DNA from: RPQJ01 sp963762315
GTDB taxonomy: Bacteria > Pseudomonadota > Gammaproteobacteria > Steroidobacterales > Steroidobacteraceae
Length of the DNA stretch: 64,000 bases
Assembly (NCBI GenBank): GCA_963762315.1
Contig: CAVXKO010000007.1
Coordinates: 806,001-870,000, forward strand
Direction: 5' to 3'
Shown: one piece after another, positions 8,753 to 19,100 of the stretch
Layout: every line of letters starts with the position of its first letter
How positions within the stretch are numbered: the stretch's first letter is position 1
Position numbers and translations under genes: made by a program
The notes under the pieces: generated by a model
What the model was told of the DNA's origin: nothing
The model's database searches: none
Seen by the model: the letters and a program-made list of their open reading frames with translations, nothing else

Positions 8753-8953
8753 TTAACTGATCTTCGTCGCGCAGGTGCTGATGCCGAACGGCAGGTAGGC
8801 CGGGCAAAAGCGGAACGTGCCCGTGAGGATCGGCACGATGCCGAGCAGCCCCCAGTAGCGCGCATTGCCCTCGAGCACGAAGAACAGCGACAACACCGCG
8901 ATGCCGACGACGATGCGCAGGATTCGATCGATTCCACCGACGTTTGCGGTCAT
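8753..8953 (-). CDS. DUF2892 small inner-membrane protein
   Basis: 66 residues with two hydrophobic helices (I-L-R-I-V-V-G-I-A-V-L and L-G-I-V-P-I-L-T-G) and the family ending F-C-P-A-Y-L-P-F-G. The ATG at 8953 is preceded by GAGGGG. Function is unknown; members often sit near rhodanese or thioredoxin genes, in keeping with trxC next door. Confidence 0.85.
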   Translation of the reverse strand: MTANVGGIDRILRIVVGIAVLSLFFVLEGNARYWGLLGIVPILTGTFRFCPAYLPFGISTCATKIS

Positions 8954-9178
8954 GTTGATCCCCTCTGGATTGAAAGGTCCGGTCCCCACGGTGGGCCGGC
9001 ATGGAGGGGATACTACCGGGTGAGGCCCTGCGGTTCAGTAACCAAAGTCACCCACGCCGTCATCCCGACCCCTTCGTTGCGCACCTCGCCTGGCCATCCG
9101 GTCATTGATCCGGATGCGCTTTCCACCGTAACGTCCGGTGCTGGCGGTCGCCGGAACGGCCGCACAAGGAGGCCTTTC

Positions 9179-9523
9179 TTGACCGCATTTCGCATGTTGC
9201 TCGTCGTGCTCTGGGTGATCATTTTTGGATACACGGCCATCGTGATCGCCAACCACGGCGTGGGTCTGCTCGACGTCTTCTTCGGGGACATGGCGGCGAT
9301 GGGCTGGCCCGGCCAGTTCAACCTCGATTTCACGAGCCTGCTGACGCTTTCAGCGCTGTGGGTTGCTTGGCGTCACCAGTTTTCGAGTGCAGGGCTGATG
9401 CTCGGTTTGCTCGCGTTCTTCGGCGGCGGCCTTTTCCTGACGGCCTATCTCTTCATCGTCAGCATCCAGGGAAAGGGTGACATGAAGGAATTGCTGATGG
9501 GAAAGGCGCGGGCAGCAGGGTAG
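9179..9523 (+). CDS. Conserved membrane protein of unknown function
   Basis: 114 residues if started at the TTG at 9179, which has a perfect AAGGAGG six bases upstream; the ATG at 9194 is too far from it. About three transmembrane helices: residues 5-25, a central one near W-V-A-W-R, and one near L-A-F-F-G-G-G. Conserved-looking segments are V-I-A-N-H-G-V-G-L and W-P-G-Q-F-N-L-D-F. No function can be assigned. Confidence 0.75.
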   Translation: MTAFRMLLVVLWVIIFGYTAIVIANHGVGLLDVFFGDMAAMGWPGQFNLDFTSLLTLSALWVAWRHQFSSAGLMLGLLAFFGGGLFLTAYLFIVSIQGKGDMKELLMGKARAAG

Positions 9524-9535
9524 GCTCGCGTCGTG

Positions 9536-9555
9536 GACGTTCCAGCCGGAACGTC
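9536..9555. repeat. Palindrome of the GACGTTYC family, copy 1
   Basis: Arms GACGTTCC and GGAACGTC around a 4-base loop AGCC, 13 bases after the membrane-protein stop and 45 bases left of the IS. Related copies are at 15439 and 57683. Confidence 0.7.
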
Positions 9556-9599
9556 AAGTTGTGCTATTCAATCAAATTTCCGCGTAAACGTCCGAGTTC

Positions 9600-11197
9600 G
9601 GCCGAGGCTGTGTGAAAACCCGGCACTAAAAGCTAACATTTCATCGTGTTCCCGCTCCAGAGATTTCTATGAGCCGGTTCATCGATGAAGCCGACCGATC
9701 GCAGGGGACGCTGCTTCCCGAGACGCTCGACGAGTACGTCGCCGAGGAGAACCCGGTCCGGGTGATCGAGGCGTTCGTGGCGGCCCTGGACTTGGCGAGC
9801 CTCGGCTTCGCGGGGGTCGAGCCGAAGGCGACGGGCCGCCCGGCCTATCACCCGGCGACGATGCTCAAGATCTATCTCTACGGGTATCTCAACCGCATCC
9901 AGTCGACACGCCGGCTGGAGCAGGAGGCCCGCCGCAACCTCGAGTTGATGTGGCTGGTCGGGCGCCTGGCGCCCGACTTCAAGACGCTGGCTGACTTCCG
10001 CACCGGCAACACGGCGGCGATCAAGAACGTGTGCCGCGAGTTCATCGTGCTGTGCCGCCGCTGGAACCTGTTCAACGAGGCGACGGTGGCGATCGACGGC
10101 AGCAAGTTCAAGGCGGTAAACCACCGCGATCGCAACTTCACCCAAGCCAAGATGAAGATGCGGATGCAACTGGTCGAGCAGAGCATCGTCGAGTACCTCG
10201 AGCAGCTCGATCGGATGGATCGCAAGGAGACGCCGAGCACGCCGCTCAAGGCGGCCCGGCTCAAGGATCGGATCGCGACGCTGAAGGACGAGATGGGCCG
10301 TCTCGAAGGGCTGAAGACGCGGATGGAAGCCTCGCCCGACGGCCAGGTGTCGCTGACCGATCCCGATGCACGATCGATGGCGAGCCAGGGCAAGGGCACC
10401 GGCATCGTCGGCTACAACGTGCAGACGGCGGTCGATGCCGAGCACCACCTGATCGTGGCTCACGAAGTGACGAACGTCGGCTCGGATCGTGCGCAGCTGA
10501 AGCGGATGGCCGATCAGGCCCGCGAGGCACTTGGCACGGAGGGGCTGACCGCGGTGGCCGATCGGGGCTACTACAGCGGTGAGCAGATCAAAGCCTGTGC
10601 AGACGCTGGTATGGAGCCGCTGGTGCCGAAGGTCATGACCTCCAGCAGTGCGGCCGAGGGTCGCTACGGCAAGAGCGACTTCGCTTACGAACCCGACACC
10701 GACACGTTCCGCTGTCCAGCGGGCCAGCAGGCGACCTACCGGATGACGAGCGTCGAGCACGGCATGGCGATCCGGGTCTACTGGTCGTCGGCGTGCAAGC
10801 GCTGCGAGCTGCGGGCGAAGTGCACGACCGCCGACTACCGCCGGATCCGTCGCTGGGAGCACGAGGCCGTGCTGGACACGATGCAAAGTCGGCTCGATGC
10901 GCACCCCGAAGCGATGACGGTGAGACGCAGCACCGCCGAGCATCCGTTCGGGACGATCAAAGCCTGGATGGGCGCCACCCACTTCTTGTGTCGGCGACTA
11001 CCGAGGGTGAGCGCCGAGATGAGCTTGCACGTCCTAGCGTACAACCTGAAGCGAGTGATGAAGATCATGGGAGCCGGGCCCATGATCGAGGCGCTGCGCG
11101 CCTGATCGGGCCCGGCTTATGATCTGATCGGAAAGGATCGGGTCCGTTGGCTGACTGGACTGTCGATGCCGCGGTGAGTTATCACACAGTCTCGGCC
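9600..11197 (+). mobile_element. IS1182-type insertion sequence with terminal inverted repeats
   Basis: About 1.6 kb. The left end GGCCGAGGCTGTGTGA (from 9600) matches, in inverse orientation, the right end at 11182-11197 (GGCCGAGACTGTGTGA read on the minus strand); over 20 bases only three positions differ. One intact transposase fills the element. No clear target duplication is visible beside the ends. Confidence 0.85.
9669..11105 (+). CDS. IS1182-family transposase
   Basis: 478 residues, full length. N-terminal DUF772-type helix-turn-helix domain (Y-H-P-A-T-M-L-K-I-Y-L-Y-G-Y), a DDE domain with V-A-I-D-G-S-K-F-K and V-A-D-R-G-Y-Y-S-G-E, a cysteine cluster C-K-R-C-E-L-R-A-K-C and the C-terminal motif R-R-S-T-A-E-H-P-F-G-T-I-K-A-W. 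These mark the IS1182 type of cut-and-paste transposases. No disruption is seen, so the element may be active. Confidence 0.95.
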   Translation: MSRFIDEADRSQGTLLPETLDEYVAEENPVRVIEAFVAALDLASLGFAGVEPKATGRPAYHPATMLKIYLYGYLNRIQSTRRLEQEARRNLELMWLVGRLAPDFKTLADFRTGNTAAIKNVCREFIVLCRRWNLFNEATVAIDGSKFKAVNHRDRNFTQAKMKMRMQLVEQSIVEYLEQLDRMDRKETPSTPLKAARLKDRIATLKDEMGRLEGLKTRMEASPDGQVSLTDPDARSMASQGKGTGIVGYNVQTAVDAEHHLIVAHEVTNVGSDRAQLKRMADQAREALGTEGLTAVADRGYYSGEQIKACADAGMEPLVPKVMTSSSAAEGRYGKSDFAYEPDTDTFRCPAGQQATYRMTSVEHGMAIRVYWSSACKRCELRAKCTTADYRRIRRWEHEAVLDTMQSRLDAHPEAMTVRRSTAEHPFGTIKAWMGATHFLCRRLPRVSAEMSLHVLAYNLKRVMKIMGAGPMIEALRA

Positions 11198-11370
11198 AGG
11201 AGCGGCCCTTCAGGCCATCAACTGAGTGGCCTTGAAGCGGTCATTGCGTCGATGTGCTGCACCGCTCTTTGGTACCCGCCCAGAATCGTTGCGAACTCTT
11301 CGCATTCAGCCGCTCTGAACGCCGCTGCCGGGGCAATGTCGCTAAACTCGGAGCCCGAGGGAGCGCGACA

Positions 11371-13557
11371 GTGACCGACGCGCCGACAGAGCGTGAAGGC
11401 GACGGCGCCTGGACCAAGCTGCGCCGCCGCAAGGTGGTGCAGTGGGGCATTGCCTATTTGGCCGGCGCGTGGGCGCTGCTGCAGGGGATCGGATTCGCGG
11501 CGGACGCCTTTGCCTGGCCTAGTGCGATCAAGCAGGTTGCGCTGCTGCTGCTCCTGATTGGTTTGCCGATTGTCCTCGTCCTTGCCTGGTACCACGGCGA
11601 TCGCGGCGAGCAGCGAGTCAGCCGCTCGGAACTCGCGATCCTCACGCTGCTGTTCTTGCTTGGAGGTGGTGGGCTCTGGCTCTACGGGCAGCGTAGTCAG
11701 CCAACAACCGCCGTCGCTAACTCGGCAAAGCCCCCTGCCACCAGCGATGCCCGGCCATCGATCGCGGTCCTGCCCTTCGAGAATCGCAGCGCCAGGCAGG
11801 ACGACGCCTTCTTCGTCGACGGCATCCACGACGACATCCTGACGCAGCTCTCCAAGGTGAGCGCGCTCAAGGTCATCTCGCGCACGTCTGTCGAGCGCTT
11901 CCGTGACACCAAGCTGCCGCTCCAAGACGTGGCGAAGCAACTTGGGGTGAAGAGCATCCTCGAAGGCGGTGTGCAGCGCGCGGGCGACCGGGTGCGCATC
12001 AACGTGCAACTGATCGACACGGGCACGGACGCGCACCTGTGGGCCGAGAGCTACGACCGCGAACTCACCGCCGCCAACATCTTTGCCATCCAGAGCGAAG
12101 TGGCGGCGGCGATCGCCGGGGCGCTCAAGGCGACGCTGACCGCCGGCGAGAAGGCGCGCATGGACGCGGTGCCGACCCAGAACCTGGAAGCCTGGGAAAA
12201 CTACCAGCTCGGGCGGCAGCGGATAGCGAAGCGCACCGGCACCGGATTCACCGAGGCGGAGCGGTACTTCCGCAAGGCGACCGAACTGGATCCGAATTTC
12301 GCGCTCGCGTACGCGGGGCTGGCGGATTCGCTGGCGGTGCGCTTGGACTACACCGACGCACCCCGCGCTGCCACCCTCGATCGAGCCCAGGCGGCAGTCG
12401 ACACCGCGCTGAAGCTGGACCCGGGCCTCGCTGACGCATGGGCCTCGGCTGGACTGATCGAGTGGAACAGCGGTCACCTCGACCGTGCCGAGGAGAGGTT
12501 TCGCCGGGCCATCGACCTCAATCCGAACCACTCCATGGCGCTCAAGTTCTATGGGGCCTTGCTGCTTGATCTGGGTCGCATCGACGAGAGTGTCCCGTAC
12601 CTCGAACGGGCAGCGGGGCTGGATCCGCTGTCGGCGATCATCCAGATCAATCTCGGCGTCGCACTGGTAGCGCAGGAGCGGTTCGAGGCCGCCGCGGGCC
12701 GCTACCGACGGGCGATCGAGATCGATCCGCTGATGCCGTTGTCGTACATAAACCTGGCTATGCTCGCCGCGTTTGCAATGGACGATTTCGTGACGGCGGT
12801 GCCGCTGGCGGAGAAGGCGGTCGCGCTCGACCCGGACAGCCCTATTTCAACCGTCGTGGTGGCGTGGCTGTACGGGGTGCTGGGAGACGACGCGTCATTC
12901 GACCGGGTGCTGCGACTGGCGGAAGGGCGCTGGCCCGACAACGCGTGGGTGAACGCGTTGCTCGCGTTCCGTGATCTGCAAGGTGGCGACAGGAACGGGG
13001 CCGAGCGGCACGCCCGACGCGCACTGGAGGCGGACCCTCGAGATGGGGGCGCATTGCGGCTACTCGGCGTCATCGACTATCGCGAAGGCAGGTATGCCGA
13101 GTCCGTGGCGCGCTATTGGAAGGCGTATCCGGAGCTGTCCTCGGCTACACCGCGCGTCGATGCATCGAATTTCGAAACGGCGGTCGACATGGTCCCGGCT
13201 TTGCAGAAGCTGGGCAGGACTGACGAAGCCCGCGCCTTGCTGGCCGGCAGTGAGAAGGTCATGGCCAAGCTGCCGCTGCTCGGGGCCGGGCTCGGGTCGC
13301 GTGGTCGCGCGCCGCACGACGCACGAGCGCTGGCGCTGCGCGGCCGCAAGCAGCAGGCACTCACCGCGTTGCGGGCGGCGGAACGGGCAGGCTGGCGCGA
13401 CTCTCGCGACGTTGACCCGGCCTTCGACTCGATCCGCGACGAGCCGGAGTTCAAGGCGATCTTCGCCGACATCGAACGCGACATGGCGCGCCAGCGTGCC
13501 GAGCTCGCGAAGCGGCCGAAGGACTCGCCGCTCGATCCCGAAGAGTCCAAGCCGTGA
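11371..13557 (+). CDS. TolB-like/TPR membrane protein 1
   Basis: 728 residues from the GTG at 11371 (GAGGGA upstream; the frame is open further left). A basic juxtamembrane motif K-L-R-R-R-K-V-V-Q-W is followed by about three transmembrane helices (24-43, 54-74, 88-106) with A-W-Y-H-G-D-R-G-E-Q between the last two. A TolB/FlgO-like domain starts at S-I-A-V-L-P-F-E-N (about 130), then tetratricopeptide repeats (about 290-560). The usual N-terminal partner of such proteins (adenylate cyclase or winged helix) is absent. It probably assembles proteins at the inner membrane; exact role unknown. It starts 174 bases after the IS end and overlaps the next gene by GTGA. Confidence 0.8.
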   Translation: MTDAPTEREGDGAWTKLRRRKVVQWGIAYLAGAWALLQGIGFAADAFAWPSAIKQVALLLLLIGLPIVLVLAWYHGDRGEQRVSRSELAILTLLFLLGGGGLWLYGQRSQPTTAVANSAKPPATSDARPSIAVLPFENRSARQDDAFFVDGIHDDILTQLSKVSALKVISRTSVERFRDTKLPLQDVAKQLGVKSILEGGVQRAGDRVRINVQLIDTGTDAHLWAESYDRELTAANIFAIQSEVAAAIAGALKATLTAGEKARMDAVPTQNLEAWENYQLGRQRIAKRTGTGFTEAERYFRKATELDPNFALAYAGLADSLAVRLDYTDAPRAATLDRAQAAVDTALKLDPGLADAWASAGLIEWNSGHLDRAEERFRRAIDLNPNHSMALKFYGALLLDLGRIDESVPYLERAAGLDPLSAIIQINLGVALVAQERFEAAAGRYRRAIEIDPLMPLSYINLAMLAAFAMDDFVTAVPLAEKAVALDPDSPISTVVVAWLYGVLGDDASFDRVLRLAEGRWPDNAWVNALLAFRDLQGGDRNGAERHARRALEADPRDGGALRLLGVIDYREGRYAESVARYWKAYPELSSATPRVDASNFETAVDMVPALQKLGRTDEARALLAGSEKVMAKLPLLGAGLGSRGRAPHDARALALRGRKQQALTALRAAERAGWRDSRDVDPAFDSIRDEPEFKAIFADIERDMARQRAELAKRPKDSPLDPEESKP

Positions 13558-15317
13558 CCGCGGGGCCACAGGACGAGGTGGGCGACAACCTCTGGAGCCG
13601 ACTGCGCCGCCGCAAGGTCGTGCAATGGGGGCTGGCGTACGCCGCAGGCGCGTGGACCCTCCTGCAGGTCATCGAGTATCTCGGCGAGACCTACGCTTGG
13701 CCGCCGGCGATCCGCCAGATTGTCACGCCTGCGCTGGCACTCGGATCCCTTCTGGTTTTCGTGCTCGCCTGGTACCACGGCGATCGGGGCGAGCAGAAGG
13801 TCTCGCGACCCGAGCTCGCGATCCTCGCAACAATCGTCGCGTTCGTCGGCGGCACGCTGTGGTGGTACGTGTCGCGCATTGACGAGAGCGCCTGGGTCGC
13901 GGACACCGCTGTGCCCGCCATAAAGCACGCCTTGCCGGCCGACGCCGCGTCCATTGCGGTGCTGCCGTTCCTGGACATGAGCCCCGGCAAGGACCAGGAG
14001 TACTTTGCCGACGGCATGTCCGAGGAAGTGCTCAACCTCCTCTCGCAGCTCCCGCAGCTGCACGTGATGGCCCGCACATCATCATTCTCATTCAAGGGCA
14101 AAGAGGTAGACATTGCGACCGTGGCGAGGACACTCAATGTCGCGCACGTGCTCGAAGGCAGCGTGCGCAAATCAGGTGACACGGTGAGGATCACCGCGCA
14201 GCTCATCCGTGCATCGGACAGTTCGCACCTGTGGTCGCAGACCTACGACCGCAAACTCACCGACGTGTTCAAGGTACAGGACGAGATCGCGCGGGCAGTG
14301 GTTGCGGCGCTGCAGGTGAAACTGATGCCGGCGGAGCAGAAACGCCTTGCGACTGCACCAACGGTCAATGCGGAGGCGTACGACGCGTATCTCAAGGGCC
14401 TGTATCACCTTTACAAGCTGTCGCCAGAAGGATTCGACATCGCCGAACACTATTTTGAACTGGTGCTCGCCAAGGACCCGGGCTATGCGCGTGCCCATGC
14501 CGGTATCGCGCTGCTCTGGATGGCTCGGAACCAGATGGGACTTACGCCGCCGGCGGAAGGCGTGCCGAAAGCCAAGTCGGCTGCGCTCAAAGCGGTCGAG
14601 CTGGACGATTCGCTTCCCGACGCGCATTACGTGCTGGCCATCGTCTACGCCTGGGCCGACTGGAACTGGCCAGCTGCCGAGCGGGAATTCAGGCGAGCCA
14701 TCCAACTCAAGCCCGGTTTCGCGGAAGCCCATGCTTACTACGCGCACCTGCTGATCATCCTGCACCGTCCGGACGAAGCCATGGTCGAAGCCCGGCGCTC
14801 GCTGGAGCTGGATCCATTCAATGGGCTCCTGCGGGCGCTATACGGCGTGGACCTGATTTTCGTACACCAGTACGACGCCGCAATTTCGGAGATCAACAGG
14901 GCGCTTAGCGCCGACCCCGGTTCGGCTTTTGCGCTCGGAGTTTTGGTCTCCGCACATCATCACAAGCGGGGGCACAAGCAGGCGCTCGATGCGTTCAAGC
15001 GCTACGCGAGCGCAGCGGGCTACGTCGAAATGACGCGCTTTCTGGCGCAGAACGCGACGGACGCGGACTACAGCGAGACGATGCACGGGGCCGCCGAGGC
15101 GCTCGAGACGCGGTCCCGGACGACGTTCGTGCTGCCAACCGAGATTGCGATCTGGCATTGCTATGCCGGCGACGGGGAACGGTGCCTGTACTGGTTGGAG
15201 CGGGCGTACGAGGTCCGGGACCCCAATTTGCCTTATCTCTGGAGTCCGGACTATGACTCGGTACGCAGCGACCCGCGATTCATCGATCTGCTGACGCGGA
15301 TGAGGCTGCCGGACTGA
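13554..15317 (+). CDS. TolB-like/TPR membrane protein 2
   Basis: 587 residues, GTG start overlapping the previous stop by four bases, so translationally coupled. It is paralogous to its neighbour: L-R-R-R-K-V-V-Q-W-G, three membrane helices, A-W-Y-H-G-D-R-G-E-Q, then S-I-A-V-L-P-F-L-D-M-S (TolB-like) and TPRs to about residue 500. It has fewer TPRs than protein 1. The conserved charged motif before the first helix suggests a common binding or topology signal. Function unknown. Confidence 0.8.
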   Translation: MTAGPQDEVGDNLWSRLRRRKVVQWGLAYAAGAWTLLQVIEYLGETYAWPPAIRQIVTPALALGSLLVFVLAWYHGDRGEQKVSRPELAILATIVAFVGGTLWWYVSRIDESAWVADTAVPAIKHALPADAASIAVLPFLDMSPGKDQEYFADGMSEEVLNLLSQLPQLHVMARTSSFSFKGKEVDIATVARTLNVAHVLEGSVRKSGDTVRITAQLIRASDSSHLWSQTYDRKLTDVFKVQDEIARAVVAALQVKLMPAEQKRLATAPTVNAEAYDAYLKGLYHLYKLSPEGFDIAEHYFELVLAKDPGYARAHAGIALLWMARNQMGLTPPAEGVPKAKSAALKAVELDDSLPDAHYVLAIVYAWADWNWPAAEREFRRAIQLKPGFAEAHAYYAHLLIILHRPDEAMVEARRSLELDPFNGLLRALYGVDLIFVHQYDAAISEINRALSADPGSAFALGVLVSAHHHKRGHKQALDAFKRYASAAGYVEMTRFLAQNATDADYSETMHGAAEALETRSRTTFVLPTEIAIWHCYAGDGERCLYWLERAYEVRDPNLPYLWSPDYDSVRSDPRFIDLLTRMRLPD

Positions 15318-15438
15318 GTGGGCCGGCGCACATCGGAAAATGGGGATGAATGTGATGCCCGGAAGCGGCCGCTCGTGACCGTCTCAGAAGGGTCGACTGC
15401 TGCCGCCTGACTCGCTTCGCCATTGCGTAGCTAAACTT

Positions 15439-15458
15439 GACGTTCCGGCGGGAACGTT
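15439..15458. repeat. Palindrome of the GACGTTYC family, copy 2
   Basis: Arms GACGTTCC and GGAACGTT around GGCG, just 6 bases from the Crp/Fnr stop. Same 8-4-8 architecture as the copy at 9536. Confidence 0.65.
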
Positions 15459-15464
15459 CCGGCC

Positions 15465-16124
15465 TCACTCCCCGGCCGCGATCTTTCTCAAGCCCTGCGC
15501 ATCGAGCACCTCGATGGAACCGCGGGCAAGCCTGACGAGACCCTGGTCGGCAAAGCTGCGCAGCACGCGCGTGACGATCTCGCGCACGCTGCCGAGTTCG
15601 TCGGCAAGTTGCTGGTGCGTCGCCTCGATCACCTTGCCGTGCCCGAGCAGCGCCGTGGCGACACGCCGGTCCAGCCGATGGAAGGCCACGGCCTCGACCA
15701 GGCTCATCATCTCCGTCAGCCGTTCGGCGAACAGCCCGAACACGTACTGTCGAAACGGCGCGTGTTGCGCCATCAATTGCTCGAACACCGGCCGCGGCAG
15801 CACGACGAGACGCACGTCGCTTTCGACGATGCCGGTGGCCGGGTAGTCGCTGCCGCCGACGAGACAGCTGCTGGTGAGCACGCAGCTCTCGCCAGGGCCG
15901 ACGCGATAGAGCTGCAGTTCGCGCCCCTCGCCCACCTTCGCAACGCGGATCGAGCCCGACAGCACCAGCGGAAATTGCTCGCACACGGACCCTTCGGCGA
16001 ACAGCTGCGTGCCGGCCGGGAGGTCCACGACCTGTGCCCTGGACAGCGCGGCGAAAAGAGCGTGATCCTCGAGACCCGCGAGCGCCGGATACAGCTTCCG
16101 GACCTCACCCTGGGGGTCGCTCAT
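15465..16124 (-). CDS. Crp/Fnr-family transcriptional regulator
   Basis: 219 residues. Cyclic-nucleotide-binding-like beta roll (about 20-130) and a winged helix at about 165-205 with Q-Q-L-A-D-E-L-G-S-V-R-E-I-V-T-R-V-L-R. It lacks the N-terminal cysteine cluster of Fnr, so it is not an iron-sulfur oxygen sensor; cysteines at C-V-L-T-S-S-C may or may not be functional. Its ATG overlaps the stop of the pyruvate carboxylase gene (ATGA), so it is translated from the pyc transcript. Target genes unknown. Confidence 0.87.
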   Translation of the reverse strand: MSDPQGEVRKLYPALAGLEDHALFAALSRAQVVDLPAGTQLFAEGSVCEQFPLVLSGSIRVAKVGEGRELQLYRVGPGESCVLTSSCLVGGSDYPATGIVESDVRLVVLPRPVFEQLMAQHAPFRQYVFGLFAERLTEMMSLVEAVAFHRLDRRVATALLGHGKVIEATHQQLADELGSVREIVTRVLRSFADQGLVRLARGSIEVLDAQGLRKIAAGE

Positions 16125-19100
16125 CCCGCCGCATCCTCGAAGACGACCAGCAGGTCCTTCGCGTCCACCTGCTGGCCCGGCCTCGCAACGACTTCCTTCA
16201 CCACGCCGTCGCGCTCCGCGCGCACGCTCGTCTCCATCTTCATCGCTTCGATCGTCACCAGCACTTCGCCGCGCACGGCCTTGTGGCCGGCGATCACATT
16301 CACCGTGGCGATCGTGCCCGGCATCGGCGCACCGATCTCGTTCGGGTGGTCCGCTTCCGCCTTGCGACGCGGCGGCCGCTTGGCGACCTTGCTGCGGTCC
16401 GGCACCTTCACCGAACGCGGCTGGCCGTTCAGCTCGAAGAACACCGTGCGCGTGCCGTCGTCGTGCGCGTCGCTCGTGGCGACGTAGCGGATGATGAGGT
16501 GCTTGCCCTTCTCGAGGTCGACGGTGATCTCTTCGCCCGTCTCGAGCCCGTAGAAGAACGCGCGCGTCGGCAGCACGCTCGTGTCGCCGTAAGTGCACGC
16601 GATCGGCCATGTAGTCGGTGAAGACCTTCGGGTACATCAGCCAGGACGCGAATTCGTAGTCCGTGATGACGCGCGGCATCTTCGCCTGCAGGTCCTCGCG
16701 AGCCTTCTGGAGGTCGACCGGCGGCAACCGCTCGCCCGGCCGCGTGGTGACCGGCGGCTGCGCGCCCAGGATCTTCTTCTGCAGCGCCGGCTGGGAATCC
16801 GCCCACCGGCTGCCCGATGTCGCCTCGGAACAGCGAGACGACCGACTCCGGGAATGCCACCTCGACATTCGGGTCGAGCACGTCGCCCGCGGTCAGTCCG
16901 CTGGTGACCATCAGGATCGCCATGTCGCCCACGACCTTTGAGGACGGTGTCACCTTCACGATGTCGCCGAACATGTCGTTGACCTGCGCGTAGGCCTTGG
17001 CGACTTCGTGCCAGCGCGTGTCGTCGATGCCGAGCGACCGGGCCTGCTCGCGCAGGTTCGTGTACTGCCCTCCCGGCATGCCGTGCACGTAAACCTCCGA
17101 CGCTCCCGAGCGCATGTCGCTCTCGAACGCGGCGTAGCCGTGGCGCACCTGCTCCCAGTAGTTCGACAGGACGCGCAGGTTGTCCGGGTTCAATCCCGAA
17201 TCACGGGGCCCGAAGCGCAACGACTCGACGATCGAGCCCAGGTTCGGTTGCGACGTGAGGCCGCTCATGGCGTCGAGCGCGCCGTCCACCGCGTCGCATC
17301 CCGCCTCGATCGCCATCAGCACGCTGGCCGCGGCGATGCCGCTGGTGTCGTGCGTGTGGAAATGCACCGGGAGTCCGATCTCTTCCTTCAGCGCCTTGAC
17401 GAGCGTGTAGGCGGCGCGGGGCTGGCACAGTCCCGCCATGTCCTTGATGCCGAGGATGTGCGCCCCGGCCTTCTCGAGCTGCTTCGCCATGCCGACGTAG
17501 TACTTGAGGTCGTACTTCGTCTGCCGCGGGTCGTTGAGGTTGCCCGTGTAGCAGATCGCCGCCTCGAGCAGCTTGCCGCTCTCGCCCACGGCGTCCATCG
17601 CCACGCGCATGTTCTCGACCCAGTTGAGCGAATCGAACACGCGGAACACGTCCACGCCGTGCTTCGCCGCCTGCTCGACGAAGTATCGGACGACGTTGTC
17701 GGGATAGTTGGTGTAGCCGACGGCGTTGGCCGAGCGCAGCAGCATCTGCAGCAGCAGGTTCGGCATGGCCTCGCGGAACGCGATCAGCCGCTCCCACGGG
17801 CATTCCCGCAGGAAGCGCATCGCGACGTCGAACGTGGCGCCGCCCCAGCATTCCACCGAGAACAGCTCGGGAGCGAGGCGGGCGTAGGCAGGGGCGATCG
17901 CCACCATGTCGCGCGTGCGAAAGCGCGTCGCCAGCAGCGACTGGTGCGCGTCGCGAAAGGTCGTGTCGGTGAGCAGCACCTGCGGCTGCTCACGCATCCA
18001 TCTCGAGAACTTCTCCGCGCCGAGTTCGTCGAGCTTCTGCTTCGTTCCGGCCGGCGGCGTGGAGATCGGCAGCTTCGGCGGCCGCGCATCGACGAGACGC
18101 GTCGGACGGGCGCGCCCGGTGACTTCCGGATTGCCGTTGACGATCACGTCGCCCATGAAGCGCAGCAGGCGCGTCGCGCGGTCGCGCTTGCGCGCGAAGC
18201 GGAACAGCTCCGGCGTCTGGTCGATGAACTTGGTGGTGTACTCGCCGTTCGCGAACAGCGGATGCGCGATCACCTGGTCGAGGAAGCGCAGGTTCGTCAC
18301 CACGCCGCGCACGCGGAACTCCTGCAACGCGCGGTGCATGCGAGCGATGGTCTCATCCGGGGCCGGTGCCCAGGCCGTCACTTTCACGAGCAGCGAGTCG
18401 TACGAGCGCGTGATGAACGCGCCGGTGTAGGCCGTGCCGGCGTCGAGGCGTATGCCGAAGCCCGCCGGGCTGCGGTACGCGGTGATGCGGCCGTAATCCG
18501 GGATGAAGTTGTTCTCCGGGTCCTCGGACGTGACGCGGCACTGCATGGCGTGGCCGGACATGCGGATCCCGCTCTGGGCAGGCACCCCGCTCGCGGGTGT
18601 GCCGATGGCCGCGCCCTCGGCGATGCGGACCTGCGCCTTGACGATGTCGATGCCGGTGACGACCTCGGTCACGGTGTGCTCGACCTGGATCCGCGGATTG
18701 ACCTCGATGAAGTAGAACTGCCCGGTGTCGGCGTCCTGCAGGAACTCGACGGTGCCGGCGTTGAGATAGTTCACCGCGCGGCCGATGCGCAGGCCCAGCT
18801 GGCACAGTGCCTCGCGCTGGGCATCGTCGAGGAACACGGCCGGCGCGCGCTCGACGACTTTCTGGTTGCGGCGCTGTACCGTGCAGTCGCGCTCGAACAG
18901 GTGCACGAGGTTGCCGTGCCGGTCGCCGAGGATCTGCACCTCGACGTGTCGCGCGCGGCGCACCAGCTTCTCGAGATACACCTCGTCGTTGCCGAACGCG
19001 GCCTTCGCCTCGCGACGCGCCGCCGCGACCATCTCCGCGAGATGCTCCTCGCCTTCGATGACGCGCATGCCGCGGCCGCCGCCGCCCCAGCTCGCCTTGA

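Noticed and set aside
9105..9118. TTGATCCGGATGCG as an FNR/FixK box
   Set aside because: Only the left half fits TTGAT-N4-ATCAA. I found no full anaerobox upstream of any gene in the window.
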